64,000 nucleotides of DNA from Sulfurifustis variabilis (GTDB lineage Bacteria > Pseudomonadota > Gammaproteobacteria > Acidiferrobacterales > Sulfurifustaceae), in assembly GCF_002355415.1 (NCBI RefSeq), contig NZ_AP014936.1, positions 124,001 through 188,000 of the forward strand. The letters run 5' to 3'. Each line of letters begins with the position of its first letter. Position 1 is the stretch's first letter. Position numbers and translations under genes: made by a program. A model generated the notes under the pieces. It worked only from the letters and a program-made list of their open reading frames with translations, did no database searches and was not told the DNA's origin. This document shows positions 16,535 to 25,002 of the stretch, piece by piece.

Positions 16535-17884
16535 CTAGCGCATCGTCACGAACTCTTCCGCGCTCGTCGGGTGGATCGCCACGGTGTTGTCGAAGTCGCT
16601 CTTCGTCGCGCCCATCTTCACCGCGACCGCGAAGCCCTGGATGATCTCGTCGGCAAAGAGCCCGATCACGTGGCAGCCGACGATCTTCTCCCGCTCGCCG
16701 ATCGTGACGAGCTTCATCACGGTCGGCACGCGGCGGCGCGTGAGGGCATGGTACATCGGCGTGAAACGCGTCTGGTAGACCTTCACGCCCGCCTCGCCGT
16801 AAAGCTCGCGCGCCTCCTCTTCGGTCATGCCGACGGTGCCGATCGGCGGATGCGAGAAGACCACGGTGGGCACGTTGGCGTAGTCGAGGCGCGACTCGGG
16901 CTTGCCGCCGAACACGCGATCGGCGAGGCGGCGGCCGGCGGCGATCGCGACCGGCGTGAGCGGGAGGCGGCCGGTCACGTCGCCGACGGCATAGACGTTC
17001 GGCACATTGGTGTTCTGGTAGCCATCGACCACGATCTCGCCCCGCTCGTTCGTGCGCACGCCGGTCCCCTCGAGGTTCAACCCCTCGGTGTTCGGTTTCC
17101 GACCGGTCGCCCAGATCACCGTGTCGTAGCCGGTCACCCGCTCGCCGCTGCCGATGCAGAGCGCGAGCGCGTCGCCGTCGCGCTCGACGCCTTGCAGCCG
17201 CACGGAAGTCAGAATGCTGATCCCGTGCTTCTGCATCTCCTCCATGAGCGTGTCGCGCAGGCTGGCATCGAAGCGCGTGAGCAGCGTCTCGCCTCTCAAC
17301 AGGAGCGAGACCTCCGAACCCAGGCTGTCGAGCAGCCCGGCGAGCTCGACCGCGATGTAGCCGCCGCCGATCACGACGACCCGCCGCGGCTGCCGTGTCA
17401 GCTCGAAGAAACCGTCGCTCGTGATGCCGAGCTCGGCGCCCGCGACGTCGGGGACCTCCGGGCGCGACCCGGTCGCGATCAGCACGTGGTTCCCTTCGAG
17501 CCGCTCGCCATTCACCTCCACGGTGTGCGCATCGACGAAACGCGCCGTGCCCGCGATCTCGGTGACGCCCGAGGCGTCGAGGCCCCGGTGATAGATGCCG
17601 TTCAGCCGTTCGAGGTACGCCTCGCGCGCCGCGCGCAGCCTTGCCCAGTCGAATCCCTTCGCCTCGACGTCGAAGCCGTAGTCGCGCGCGTCCTCGATCG
17701 TCTCGGCGACCGAGGCCGCGTGCCACATGACCTTCTTCGGCACGCAGCCGCGGTTCACGCAGGTGCCGCCGATGCGGTCCCTCTCGATCAGCGCGACCTT
17801 CGCGCCGTGCCCGGCCGCGCGCCGGGCGGTGGCGATGCCGCCGCTGCCGCCGCCGATCACGACGAGGTCGAACCGGCGGCCCAC
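16535..17884 (-). CDS. gor: glutathione-disulfide reductase
   Basis: 449 residues of the pyridine nucleotide-disulfide reductase family. FAD motif [17 protein letters not shown], redox disulfide [13 protein letters not shown] (C42/C47), NAD(P)H motif [14 protein letters not shown], and the dimerisation end [11 protein letters not shown] with the catalytic His. It reduces oxidised glutathione with NADPH in the cytoplasm. The start is GTG, directly abutting the TGA of srkA (TGAGTG), so gor is translated as the second gene of an operon with the stress kinase. Confidence 0.92.
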   Translation of the reverse strand: MGRRFDLVVIGGGSGGIATARRAAGHGAKVALIERDRIGGTCVNRGCVPKKVMWHAASVAETIEDARDYGFDVEAKGFDWARLRAAREAYLERLNGIYHRGLDASGVTEIAGTARFVDAHTVEVNGERLEGNHVLIATGSRPEVPDVAGAELGITSDGFFELTRQPRRVVVIGGGYIAVELAGLLDSLGSEVSLLLRGETLLTRFDASLRDTLMEEMQKHGISILTSVRLQGVERDGDALALCIGSGERVTGYDTVIWATGRKPNTEGLNLEGTGVRTNERGEIVVDGYQNTNVPNVYAVGDVTGRLPLTPVAIAAGRRLADRVFGGKPESRLDYANVPTVVFSHPPIGTVGMTEEEARELYGEAGVKVYQTRFTPMYHALTRRRVPTVMKLVTIGEREKIVGCHVIGLFADEIIQGFAVAVKMGATKSDFDNTVAIHPTSAEEFVTMR

Positions 17885-18868
17885 TCAGCCGCTCCACGAC
17901 AGCGGCGGCTCATCGAGCGCCGCGAGCTGCTCGCGCAGGGTGAGGATCAGGTCCTGCCAGTGCCGGCCGGTCGCGAACCAGGGAAAGCTGCGCGGGAATG
18001 CGGGGTCGTCCCAGCGCGCCGCGATCCAGGCGTTGTAGTGCAGGAGCCGGAGCGTGCGCAGCGGCTCGACGAGCGCGAGCTCGGCGGAATCGAACGAGGC
18101 GAACTGCGTGTAGCCCGACAGGATGTCCTCCAGCTGGCGCTCGCGCTCCGCGCGTTCGCCCGACAGCAGCATCCACAAATCTTGCACGCGCGGGCCCATG
18201 AGGCAATCGTCGAGGTCGACGAGGATCGGGCCCTGCGCGCCCCAGAGCACGTTGCCGAGGTGCAGGTCGCCGTGCAGCCGGATGGTCGGCGCGGCGTCGG
18301 GAGGATAGGCGTCGCGCAGGCGATCGAGGACGAGGCGCGTGATCGCCGCGAACGAGTCGCGCAGCTCGTCGGGCAGGAGCGCGCAGCCCGCGAGGCGCTG
18401 GACGGCGGCCTCGCCGTAGTTCGCCGCCGTCAGCGTGATGCGATGGCGGAACCGCGTGGCGCGTCCGACCGCGTGCAGCCGCCCTACGTAGCGCCCGAGC
18501 ACGCGAAAGTCGTCGGCGGTGTTGAGCTCGGCCATGCGCGCCGGGCGCCAGGCGAAGAGCGCGAAGCGAAAACCGCGGTACTCGTGGAGCGTGCGGCCGG
18601 CGTGGGTGAGCGGCGGGACCACCGGAATCTCGTGCTCGGCGAGCTCGTGCGTGAAGGCGTGCTCCTCGAGGATCGCCTCGTCGGACCAGCGCGCCGGCCG
18701 GTAGAACTTGGCGACCTGAAACCCGTCCGCCTCGGTATCCACCCGATAGACGCGGTTCTCGTAGCTGTTCAGCGCGAGCAGCGCGCCCGTGCAGCGCACG
18801 CCCGTGGTCTCCACGGCCTCGAGGATGGTCTCGGGGGTCAGGTCGTCGTAGGGGTGGCTCGTCTGCAT
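17885..18868 (-). CDS. srkA: stress response Ser/Thr kinase SrkA (YihE family)
   Basis: 327 residues, almost the E. coli SrkA length. The aminoglycoside-phosphotransferase-like kinase motifs are intact: HGDLHLGNVLW (catalytic D201, N206) and the metal-binding VDLDDCLMGP (D218 onward). SrkA counteracts stress-induced death in enterobacteria. Coupling to glutathione reductase, with stop and start codons touching, suggests a shared oxidative stress role here. The start at 18868 is divergent from prlC. Confidence 0.9.
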   Translation of the reverse strand: MQTSHPYDDLTPETILEAVETTGVRCTGALLALNSYENRVYRVDTEADGFQVAKFYRPARWSDEAILEEHAFTHELAEHEIPVVPPLTHAGRTLHEYRGFRFALFAWRPARMAELNTADDFRVLGRYVGRLHAVGRATRFRHRITLTAANYGEAAVQRLAGCALLPDELRDSFAAITRLVLDRLRDAYPPDAAPTIRLHGDLHLGNVLWGAQGPILVDLDDCLMGPRVQDLWMLLSGERAERERQLEDILSGYTQFASFDSAELALVEPLRTLRLLHYNAWIAARWDDPAFPRSFPWFATGRHWQDLILTLREQLAALDEPPLSWSG

Positions 18869-18925
18869 CGCGTCTCGCCGGCGTGCTAAATTAGCGGCCT
18901 TCCCAGGATCACCCGATTCCCCGAC

Positions 18926-20992
18926 ATGGATATGCCGCTGCCCAATCCGCTGCTCGATTTTGCCGAACCCGGCCGCGCCGGCCTGCCGCCCTTCGCCGCG
19001 ATCCGCCCGGAGCACATCGCTCCCGCGCTCGATTATATCCTCGCGGACAACCGCAAACGCCGCGACGCGCTCCTCGCGGCCACCCGCGACTACAGCTGGG
19101 ACAACCTCGCCGGCCCCATGGAGGATCTCCAGGAGCGCCTGCAGCGTGTGTGGGGGCCCGTGTCGCACCTCAACGCCGTGGTGAACAGCGAGCCGCTGCG
19201 CGCCGCGTACAACGCCGGCGTGCCGCGGATCGCGGAGTATTCCGCGGAGATCGCGCAGGACGAGCGGCTCTACGCCGCTTACAAGGCCATCGCCGCCCGG
19301 GCCGACTACGCGAGCCTCTCGCCCGCGCAGAAGAAGATCATCGAGAACACGCTGCGGGACTTTCGCCTCGGCGGGGCCGAGCTGCCGCCCGACAGGAAGG
19401 CGCGCTTCAAGGAGATCCAGAAGGAGCTTTCGACGCTCGCCGCCGGGTACTCCGAGAACGTGCTCGACGCCACCCAGGCGTGGGAGCTCGTGCTCACCGA
19501 TTCGGCCGACGTCGCGGGCCTGCCGCCGAGCGCGCTCGCCATGGCGAGGCAGACGGCCGAGCGCGAGGGCAAGAAGGGCTGGAAGTTCACGCTCGAGGCG
19601 CCGTCGTACATCGCGTTCATGACGTACGCGGACCGCCGCGAGCTCCGGCAGCGGATGTACGAGGCCTTCGTCACGCGCGCGAGCGACCAGGGGCCGAACG
19701 CCGGCCGCTTCGACAACGGCGAGCTGATGGTGCGCATCGTGAAGCTGCGCAAGGAGGCCGCCGCGTTGCTCGATTACGAGAACTACGCGCAGTACGCGCT
19801 GCAGACGCGCATGGCGAAGACCGTGCCGCAGGTGCTCGATTTCCTGCACGACCTCGCGGCGAAGGCCAGGCCGGCGGCGCGGCGCGATCTGGAGATGCTG
19901 AAGGACTATGCCCGCGCCGAGCACAACGTGGAGCGGCTGGAGGCCTGGGATCTCGCGTATTACTCCGAGAAGCTGCGGCAGAGCCGCTACGCCTTCTCCC
20001 AGGAGGAGCTGCGACCCTACTTCCCGGAAACGCGCGTGGTGCCGGGGATGTTCGAGGTCGTGAAGCGGCTTTACGGGCTCGATATCCGGCCGGTACAGGG
20101 TGTCGAGACCTGGCACCCGGACGTACGCTTTTACGAGATCCGCGACGACGCGGGCGAGGTGCGCGGGCGCTTCTACGTCGACCTTTATGCGCGGCCCAAC
20201 AAGCGCGGCGGCGCCTGGATGGACGACTGCCTGAGCCGCCGGCGCCGCAACGGCGACGTGCAGGTCCCGGTCGCCTACCTCACCTGCAACTTTTCGTCGC
20301 CGGTGGACGGGCGCCCGGCACTCTTCACCCACGAGGAGGTGAACACGCTGTTCCACGAGTTCGGCCACGGCCTGCATCACATGCTGACCCGCGTCGACTA
20401 CCTGGGCGTCGCCGGCATCAACGGCGTCGCGTGGGACGCGGTGGAGCTGCCGTCGCAGTTCATGGAGAACTGGTGCTGGGAGCGCGAGTCGCTCGATCTC
20501 ATCAGCGGGCACTACGAGACCGGCGAGAAGCTGCCCGAGGCGCTCTACCGGAAGATGCACGCGGCCCGGAACTTCCAGTCGGGCATGCAGTTCGTGCGCC
20601 AGCTCGAGTTCGCGCTCTTCGACATGCGGCTGCACAGCGATTACGACCCGGACGGTTCCAAGTCGGTGCAGCAGCTCCTCGACGAGGTGCGGGAGGAGGT
20701 GGCCGTCGTCGTCCCGCCCGCGTTCAACCGATTCCAGAACAGCTTCAGCCACATTTTCGCGGGCGGCTACGCCGCCGGCTACTACAGCTACAAGTGGGCC
20801 GAGGTCCTGTCGGCGGACGCCTTCAGCAAGTTCGAGGAGCGGGGCGTGTTCGATTCCGGCACGGGGCGGGAATTCCTGCAGCATATCCTCGAGCAGGGCG
20901 GCACCCGCGAGCCGATGGAGCTGTTCGTGGCGTTCCGCGGTCGGGAACCCTCGATCGAACCGCTGCTGCGCCATTCGGGGCTCGCCGCCTGA
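18926..20992 (+). CDS. prlC: oligopeptidase A, zinc metallopeptidase M3
   Basis: 688 residues, typical for PrlC. The zinc motif HEFGH is at residues 477-481 (TLFHEFGHGLHHML), with the third ligand region ENWCWERESL downstream. It degrades short peptides, including cleaved signal peptides, in the cytoplasm. It is the first gene of a run with an SH3 protein, a glutaredoxin-like protein and exonuclease III; its TGA overlaps the next ATG by one base (TGATG). Confidence 0.94.
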   Translation: MDMPLPNPLLDFAEPGRAGLPPFAAIRPEHIAPALDYILADNRKRRDALLAATRDYSWDNLAGPMEDLQERLQRVWGPVSHLNAVVNSEPLRAAYNAGVPRIAEYSAEIAQDERLYAAYKAIAARADYASLSPAQKKIIENTLRDFRLGGAELPPDRKARFKEIQKELSTLAAGYSENVLDATQAWELVLTDSADVAGLPPSALAMARQTAEREGKKGWKFTLEAPSYIAFMTYADRRELRQRMYEAFVTRASDQGPNAGRFDNGELMVRIVKLRKEAAALLDYENYAQYALQTRMAKTVPQVLDFLHDLAAKARPAARRDLEMLKDYARAEHNVERLEAWDLAYYSEKLRQSRYAFSQEELRPYFPETRVVPGMFEVVKRLYGLDIRPVQGVETWHPDVRFYEIRDDAGEVRGRFYVDLYARPNKRGGAWMDDCLSRRRRNGDVQVPVAYLTCNFSSPVDGRPALFTHEEVNTLFHEFGHGLHHMLTRVDYLGVAGINGVAWDAVELPSQFMENWCWERESLDLISGHYETGEKLPEALYRKMHAARNFQSGMQFVRQLEFALFDMRLHSDYDPDGSKSVQQLLDEVREEVAVVVPPAFNRFQNSFSHIFAGGYAAGYYSYKWAEVLSADAFSKFEERGVFDSGTGREFLQHILEQGGTREPMELFVAFRGREPSIEPLLRHSGLAA

Positions 20993-21633
20993 TGCGCGCC
21001 CGCGTCTGGCTCCTGGCGGCTGCGCTGCTGACCCCCGGTGCGGGCTTCGCCGAAAGCGTCTTCCTGACCGATCGCCTCGAGATTCCGCTGCGCGCCGACT
21101 TCACCGAGAACGCGGCGACGGTCAAGGTGCTCGAGAGCGGGACGGGTCTCGAGGTGCTCGAGCGCTACGGCAACCAGGCGCGCGTGCGCGACAAGGACGG
21201 CGCGGAGGGCTGGGTGGACGGGCGCTACCTGACCGCCCAGCCGCCGGCGCGCGAGCAGGTCCGCTCGCTCAAGACCGACCTGGACCGCACTCGCGCCCAA
21301 ATCGTTCAGCTCCAGACCCAGCTCGACCGGGCCAAGGCCGCCCCGGCAGAGGCTCCGGCCGACGCGAAAAAGGTCGAGGCCGAGCTCGCCGAGACCCGGG
21401 CGGAGCTTGCCCGCACCCAGGCCGCGCTCGCGGAGGCACGGGCGCGACCGGCGCCCGCCCCCGAACCGCCCCCGGGAGTGGCCGAAACGGCGCCCCCGGG
21501 CGACGAAAGCGCCTCTCCCGTCCTTTGGGTTCTGGTCAGCTTTGCTATGCTTCTGGTGGGTTTCGTCGCCGGCATCGTCTGGGTTCGCGAGTCGATACGC
21601 CGCCGCATGGGCGGCATGTACCTGAGGGTCTGA
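20992..21633 (+). CDS. SH3 domain protein with coiled coil and C-terminal anchor (YgiM/TIGR04211-like)
   Basis: 213 residues: signal peptide (VWLLAAALLTPGAGFA), a bacterial SH3 domain (about 25-82, ending GAEGWVDGRYL), a Lys/Glu/Ala-rich coiled coil (about 85-150), a Pro-rich linker and one membrane helix (PVLWVLVSFAMLLVGFVAGIVW) near the C-terminus. This is the architecture of YgiM and the TIGR04211 family, thought to sit in the inner membrane facing the periplasm. The role is not settled. It overlaps prlC by 1 base and is followed after 3 bases by the glutaredoxin gene. Confidence 0.88.
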   Translation: MRARVWLLAAALLTPGAGFAESVFLTDRLEIPLRADFTENAATVKVLESGTGLEVLERYGNQARVRDKDGAEGWVDGRYLTAQPPAREQVRSLKTDLDRTRAQIVQLQTQLDRAKAAPAEAPADAKKVEAELAETRAELARTQAALAEARARPAPAPEPPPGVAETAPPGDESASPVLWVLVSFAMLLVGFVAGIVWVRESIRRRMGGMYLRV

Positions 21634-21636
21634 GGC

Positions 21637-22167
21637 ATGCACCTGCGAGCATTGCTGATCCTGCTCGCCGCGCTGGGCGCGGCCTCGGCCGCGCACGGCC
21701 AGAAGCTCTACAAGTGGGTCGACAAGGAGGGGCGCGTCTCGTACCACGACCAGCCGCCCCCCACGGACGACTACCGCGTCGAGGAGAAGCAGCTCGGCGG
21801 GCGCGCGCGCGTGGCGGTGGACAACGAGGCCATGGCGGCCGCGGCCGAGAAGAGCCCGGTCGTGCTCTACGCGGCCCCCCGCTGCGGAAGCTGCGACACC
21901 GCACGCACCTACCTGCAGAAGCGCGGCATTCCCTTCACCGAGAAGAACGTCGAGGGCGATCGCAAGCTGCAGGAAGAGCTCATCAAGCAGGCGGGCGGCC
22001 TCGCCGTCCCGACCATCACCGTCGGCTCCAAGGTCATGCGCGGGTACCTCGAGTCGCTGCTCGAGGGCGAGCTCGACCAGGCCGGGTATCCGCGCCCGGA
22101 AGAGCCCGAAAAGGCCGACGCGGCCGACGCCGCCGAAACGCAGGAGGCCGCAAAGGCCGATCAGTAA
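21637..22167 (+). CDS. DUF4124-glutaredoxin-like exported protein
   Basis: 176 residues. A signal peptide (LRALLILLAALGAASAAHG) precedes a DUF4124 segment (KLYKWVDKEGRVSYHDQPPP), then a glutaredoxin/thioredoxin fold (about 75-150) with active site CGSC in AAPRCGSCDTARTYL and the cis-Pro in GLAVPTITVG. The C-terminal tail is Ala/Glu-rich and low-complexity. It is probably a periplasmic thiol-disulfide protein. It ends 27 bases before xthA. Confidence 0.85.
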   Translation: MHLRALLILLAALGAASAAHGQKLYKWVDKEGRVSYHDQPPPTDDYRVEEKQLGGRARVAVDNEAMAAAAEKSPVVLYAAPRCGSCDTARTYLQKRGIPFTEKNVEGDRKLQEELIKQAGGLAVPTITVGSKVMRGYLESLLEGELDQAGYPRPEEPEKADAADAAETQEAAKADQ

Positions 22168-22194
22168 CCCGGCGAGCGGTACACTCCTCCCGCC

Positions 22195-22965
22195 GTGAAG
22201 CTCGCCACCTGGAACGTCAACTCCATCCGCGCGCGCCTGCCCCACGTCCTGGACTGGCTGGACCGGCAGCGCCCGGATGTCGCCTGTCTGCAGGAAACCA
22301 AGGTCCCCGACGAAGAGTTCCCGAAGCTGGAGCTGCAGGCGGCCGGCTACGTCGTGCTGCACGCGGGACAGAAAGGCTACAACGGCGTGGCGACGCTCGT
22401 GCGGCATTCGGCGACCGAGGTGCTGACCGAAGCGCCGGGCCTCGATTCCGGTCAGAAGCGATTCCTTGCCGCGACGATCGCGGGCGTGCGCGTGCTGAAC
22501 GTGTACGTGCCGAACGGCGAACGGGTGGGCTCCCCCAAGTACGCGTACAAGCTCGAATGGCTGGAGGCGCTGCGGGCATGGCTCGCCGGCGAGCTCGCGC
22601 GCCACGAGCGCCTCGTCATCGTCGGGGATTTCAACATCGCGCCGGAGGACCGCGACGTGTACGAGCCGAAGCTCTGGCGCAACCAGGTCCTCTTCAGCGA
22701 GCCCGAGCGCGACGCGCTGCGGAGTCTGGTCGGCCTCGGGCTCGTCGATCTCTTCCGGCGCTTCACGTCGGAAGCGGGGCACTACACCTGGTGGGATTAC
22801 CGCGCGGGTGCGTTCCGGCGCAACCAGGGGCTGCGGATCGACCACATTCTCGCCAGCCCCGCGCTAGCGGCGCGGGCGAAAGCGTGCTTCATCGACCGGG
22901 AGCCGCGCGGTCGGGAGAGGCCGTCCGACCACGCGCCGGTCGTCGCCGACCTCGACACCGACTGA
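22195..22965 (+). CDS. xthA: exodeoxyribonuclease III
   Basis: 256 residues from a GTG start (MKLATWNVNSIRARL). Catalytic motifs of the AP endonuclease family are present: QETK, YVPNGE, GDFNIAP, the RIDHIL block and PSDHAPV at the end. It repairs abasic sites and degrades 3' ends. The stop codon touches that of the convergent PhnD-like gene (TGA then TCA), leaving no room for a terminator. A TACACT hexamer ends 9 bases before the start. Confidence 0.93.
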   Translation: MKLATWNVNSIRARLPHVLDWLDRQRPDVACLQETKVPDEEFPKLELQAAGYVVLHAGQKGYNGVATLVRHSATEVLTEAPGLDSGQKRFLAATIAGVRVLNVYVPNGERVGSPKYAYKLEWLEALRAWLAGELARHERLVIVGDFNIAPEDRDVYEPKLWRNQVLFSEPERDALRSLVGLGLVDLFRRFTSEAGHYTWWDYRAGAFRRNQGLRIDHILASPALAARAKACFIDREPRGRERPSDHAPVVADLDTD

Positions 22966-23814
22966 TCAGGGCCGCGCCGGGTCTTCGTTCGCCGCCAGGT
23001 CGAAGCCGAACGTGTCCTTGAGCAGCAGTGCCACGCCTTCGAACTCGGCCCGGCTGGCCGGGAGGAGATCCTTGTCCTTCATGTTGAAGCGATCGAGAAA
23101 CAGGGCGAGTTTCACCTTCGCCTCGGGGGCGAGCATCGCATTGACGATCTTCTGCTTGTCCTCCGCCGTGAAGCGGGGGCCGGCCGAAAAAGCCTGGTTC
23201 GGAACGCCCTTGCTGTGAAACAGTACGTTGGCGGCGTTCTTGCCCTTGTCCAGCTTGTTGAAGGCGGCGTCGCGCAACGCCGCGCCGACACACTTGCCCG
23301 CGATCATGTCCTCGTAGGCCTGCTTGAACGTCTTCGCCTCCCTGACGAGCGGCTGCCGCGCGGGATTGTCGAACAGCGAATACAGCGTCAGCGTCGCGAG
23401 GTTGGGAGCCGGCATGCCGCACACCGTGCGGCCGGCGAGGTTCGAGACCGACTGGATCCGGTCGTTGTCCTTCCGGGTGATGACCACGAACGCGAGCTTG
23501 CCGGGAAACTTCACCAGCGGCTCGTGCTGCAGCTTCTCGATGCGCCACGAGAGGAAGTGCGGGCCGTCGAACACGAGATCGTAGGTTCCCTTGCGCATCT
23601 CGTTCTGATACGTGAGCCAGTTGTCCGAGTGGCGGTAGACGATCTTCTTGCCGATGGCGGCGGAGAGATACTCGGCAATCGGCTGGTACACGTCGCTTTC
23701 GTCACCGCCTTCGCCCCTCGGAGGCGCCGAGAAGACGTAGTCGGCAGCGGCGGGGGCGGAAAGGGACAGCGCGGCGACGAAGAACAGACTGCGAGACCTG
23801 GCGGTGGAAAGCAT
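22966..23814 (-). CDS. orphan PhnD-like periplasmic binding protein
   Basis: 282 residues with a signal peptide (SRSLFFVAALSLSAPAAA) and the PhnD/phosphate-phosphonate binding fold: DVYQPIAEYLSAAIGKKIVY, GTYDLVFDGPHFLSWR, LAGRTVCGMPAPNLATL and DMIAGKCVGAAL. No ATPase or permease gene accompanies it. The gene is divergent from a ferric iron binding protein, with a Fur box in the shared upstream region, so it may be iron-regulated. The ligand is not predictable; phosphonate is not supported by context. Confidence 0.8.
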   Translation of the reverse strand: MLSTARSRSLFFVAALSLSAPAAADYVFSAPPRGEGGDESDVYQPIAEYLSAAIGKKIVYRHSDNWLTYQNEMRKGTYDLVFDGPHFLSWRIEKLQHEPLVKFPGKLAFVVITRKDNDRIQSVSNLAGRTVCGMPAPNLATLTLYSLFDNPARQPLVREAKTFKQAYEDMIAGKCVGAALRDAAFNKLDKGKNAANVLFHSKGVPNQAFSAGPRFTAEDKQKIVNAMLAPEAKVKLALFLDRFNMKDKDLLPASRAEFEGVALLLKDTFGFDLAANEDPARP

Positions 23815-23895
23815 GGCGCACCCTTTGTGTGAGGCTGTCTGTCCAGTCTAGACGCCATACAAAATTGGTACTGAGCGTACGGGATTTTCCGAGAC

Positions 23896-23916
23896 GCAAA
23901 TGAGAACGATTTGCAT
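23896..23916. promoter_or_regulatory. Fur box
   Basis: GCAAATGAGAACGATTTGCAT: GCAAAT at 23896-23901 and its inverted partner ATTTGC at 23909-23914 frame a core close to the classical Fur consensus. It overlaps the -35 element of the ferric iron transporter promoter, and lies 82 bases from the start of the divergent PhnD-like gene, so Fe-Fur would repress one or both. Confidence 0.75.
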
Positions 23917-23938
23917 TACGGAGAGAACTCCGGATAAT
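23911..23938 (+). promoter_or_regulatory. sigma-70 promoter of ferric iron transport operon
   Basis: -35 TTGCAT (23911-23916), 16-base spacer, -10 GATAAT (23933-23938). The -35 lies inside the Fur box. A Shine-Dalgarno AAGGAG at about 23970 precedes the ATG at 23983. Confidence 0.6.
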
Positions 23939-23982
23939 AGCGCCTCCCCAAGCGCACGAGCGCGAGATCAAGGAGTTCCGAA

Positions 23983-24987
23983 ATGAAGGTCCGGTTCCTG
24001 TTGGTAGCCCTGTCCCTGCTGGGCGTGTCGCACCCCCTTTCCGCCGCCGCCGCGGAGGAAGTCGTCGTCTACTCGGCGCGCAACGAGCAGCTCATCCGCC
24101 CCCTGTTCGACGCCTACACGAAGCAGACGGGCACCGCCGTGCGCTTCATTACCGACAAGGAAGGGCCGCTGCTCGAGCGCCTGAAGGCGGAGGGCGCGAA
24201 GACACCGGCCGATATCCTCCTGACCGTCGATGCCGGCAATCTCTGGTATGCCGCCGAGCAGGGCGTGCTCGCCAGGGTCGACTCGAAGACGCTCACGGAG
24301 AATGTCCCCGCGCACCTGCGCGATCCCGAAGGGCGCTGGTACGGGCTGTCGGTCCGGGCACGGACGATCGTGTACAACCCCGGGCGCGTCCAGCGCTCGG
24401 AGCTCTCGACCTACGAAGCGCTGGGCGACCCGAAGTGGAAGGACCGGCTGTGCCTGCGCACGTCGAAGAAGGTCTATAACCAGTCGCTGGTGGCGATGAT
24501 GATCGCGCGCATGGGCGAAGCGAAGACGGAGGAGATCGTGCGCGCATGGGTGGCCAATCTGGCGGCGTCGCCGATGTCCGACGACACGAAGGTGCTGGAG
24601 GCGATCGCCGCCGGTCAGTGCGACGTGGGCATCGTCAACACGTACTACTTCGGCCGCCTGATGAAAAAGAAGCCGGCGCTCCCGCTCGCGATCTACTGGC
24701 CGAACCAGAACGATCGCGGCGTGCACGTGAACGTCTCGGGTGCCGGCGTCACGGCGCACGCGAAGCACCGCGACGCCGCGATCCGGCTCATCGAGTGGCT
24801 GTCGTCGGAGAAGGCCCAGAACCTCTTCGCCGACGAGAACATGGAGTATCCGGCCAACCCGCGCGTGAAGCCCCATCCGGACGTCGCGGCCTGGGGCGCG
24901 TTCAAGCAGGACACGATCAACGTCTCCGAAGCCGGCCGCCTTCAGGCCGCAGCCGTGAAGCTCATGGACCGGGCGGGTTACCGGTAA
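23983..24987 (+). CDS. ferric iron ABC transporter substrate-binding protein (FbpA/FutA type)
   Basis: 334 residues with a signal peptide (VRFLLVALSLLGVSHPLSA). The mature start EEVVVYSARNEQLIRPLFDAY and the paired tyrosines in NTYYFGRL are characteristic of FbpA/FutA proteins, which hold Fe3+ in the periplasm by Tyr residues. The Fur box overlapping its promoter supports iron supply as its role. It is followed after 15 bases by the permease; no ATPase gene is present at this locus. Confidence 0.9.
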   Translation: MKVRFLLVALSLLGVSHPLSAAAAEEVVVYSARNEQLIRPLFDAYTKQTGTAVRFITDKEGPLLERLKAEGAKTPADILLTVDAGNLWYAAEQGVLARVDSKTLTENVPAHLRDPEGRWYGLSVRARTIVYNPGRVQRSELSTYEALGDPKWKDRLCLRTSKKVYNQSLVAMMIARMGEAKTEEIVRAWVANLAASPMSDDTKVLEAIAAGQCDVGIVNTYYFGRLMKKKPALPLAIYWPNQNDRGVHVNVSGAGVTAHAKHRDAAIRLIEWLSSEKAQNLFADENMEYPANPRVKPHPDVAAWGAFKQDTINVSEAGRLQAAAVKLMDRAGYR

Positions 24988-25002
24988 CGGGCGGTACCGA
25001 GG

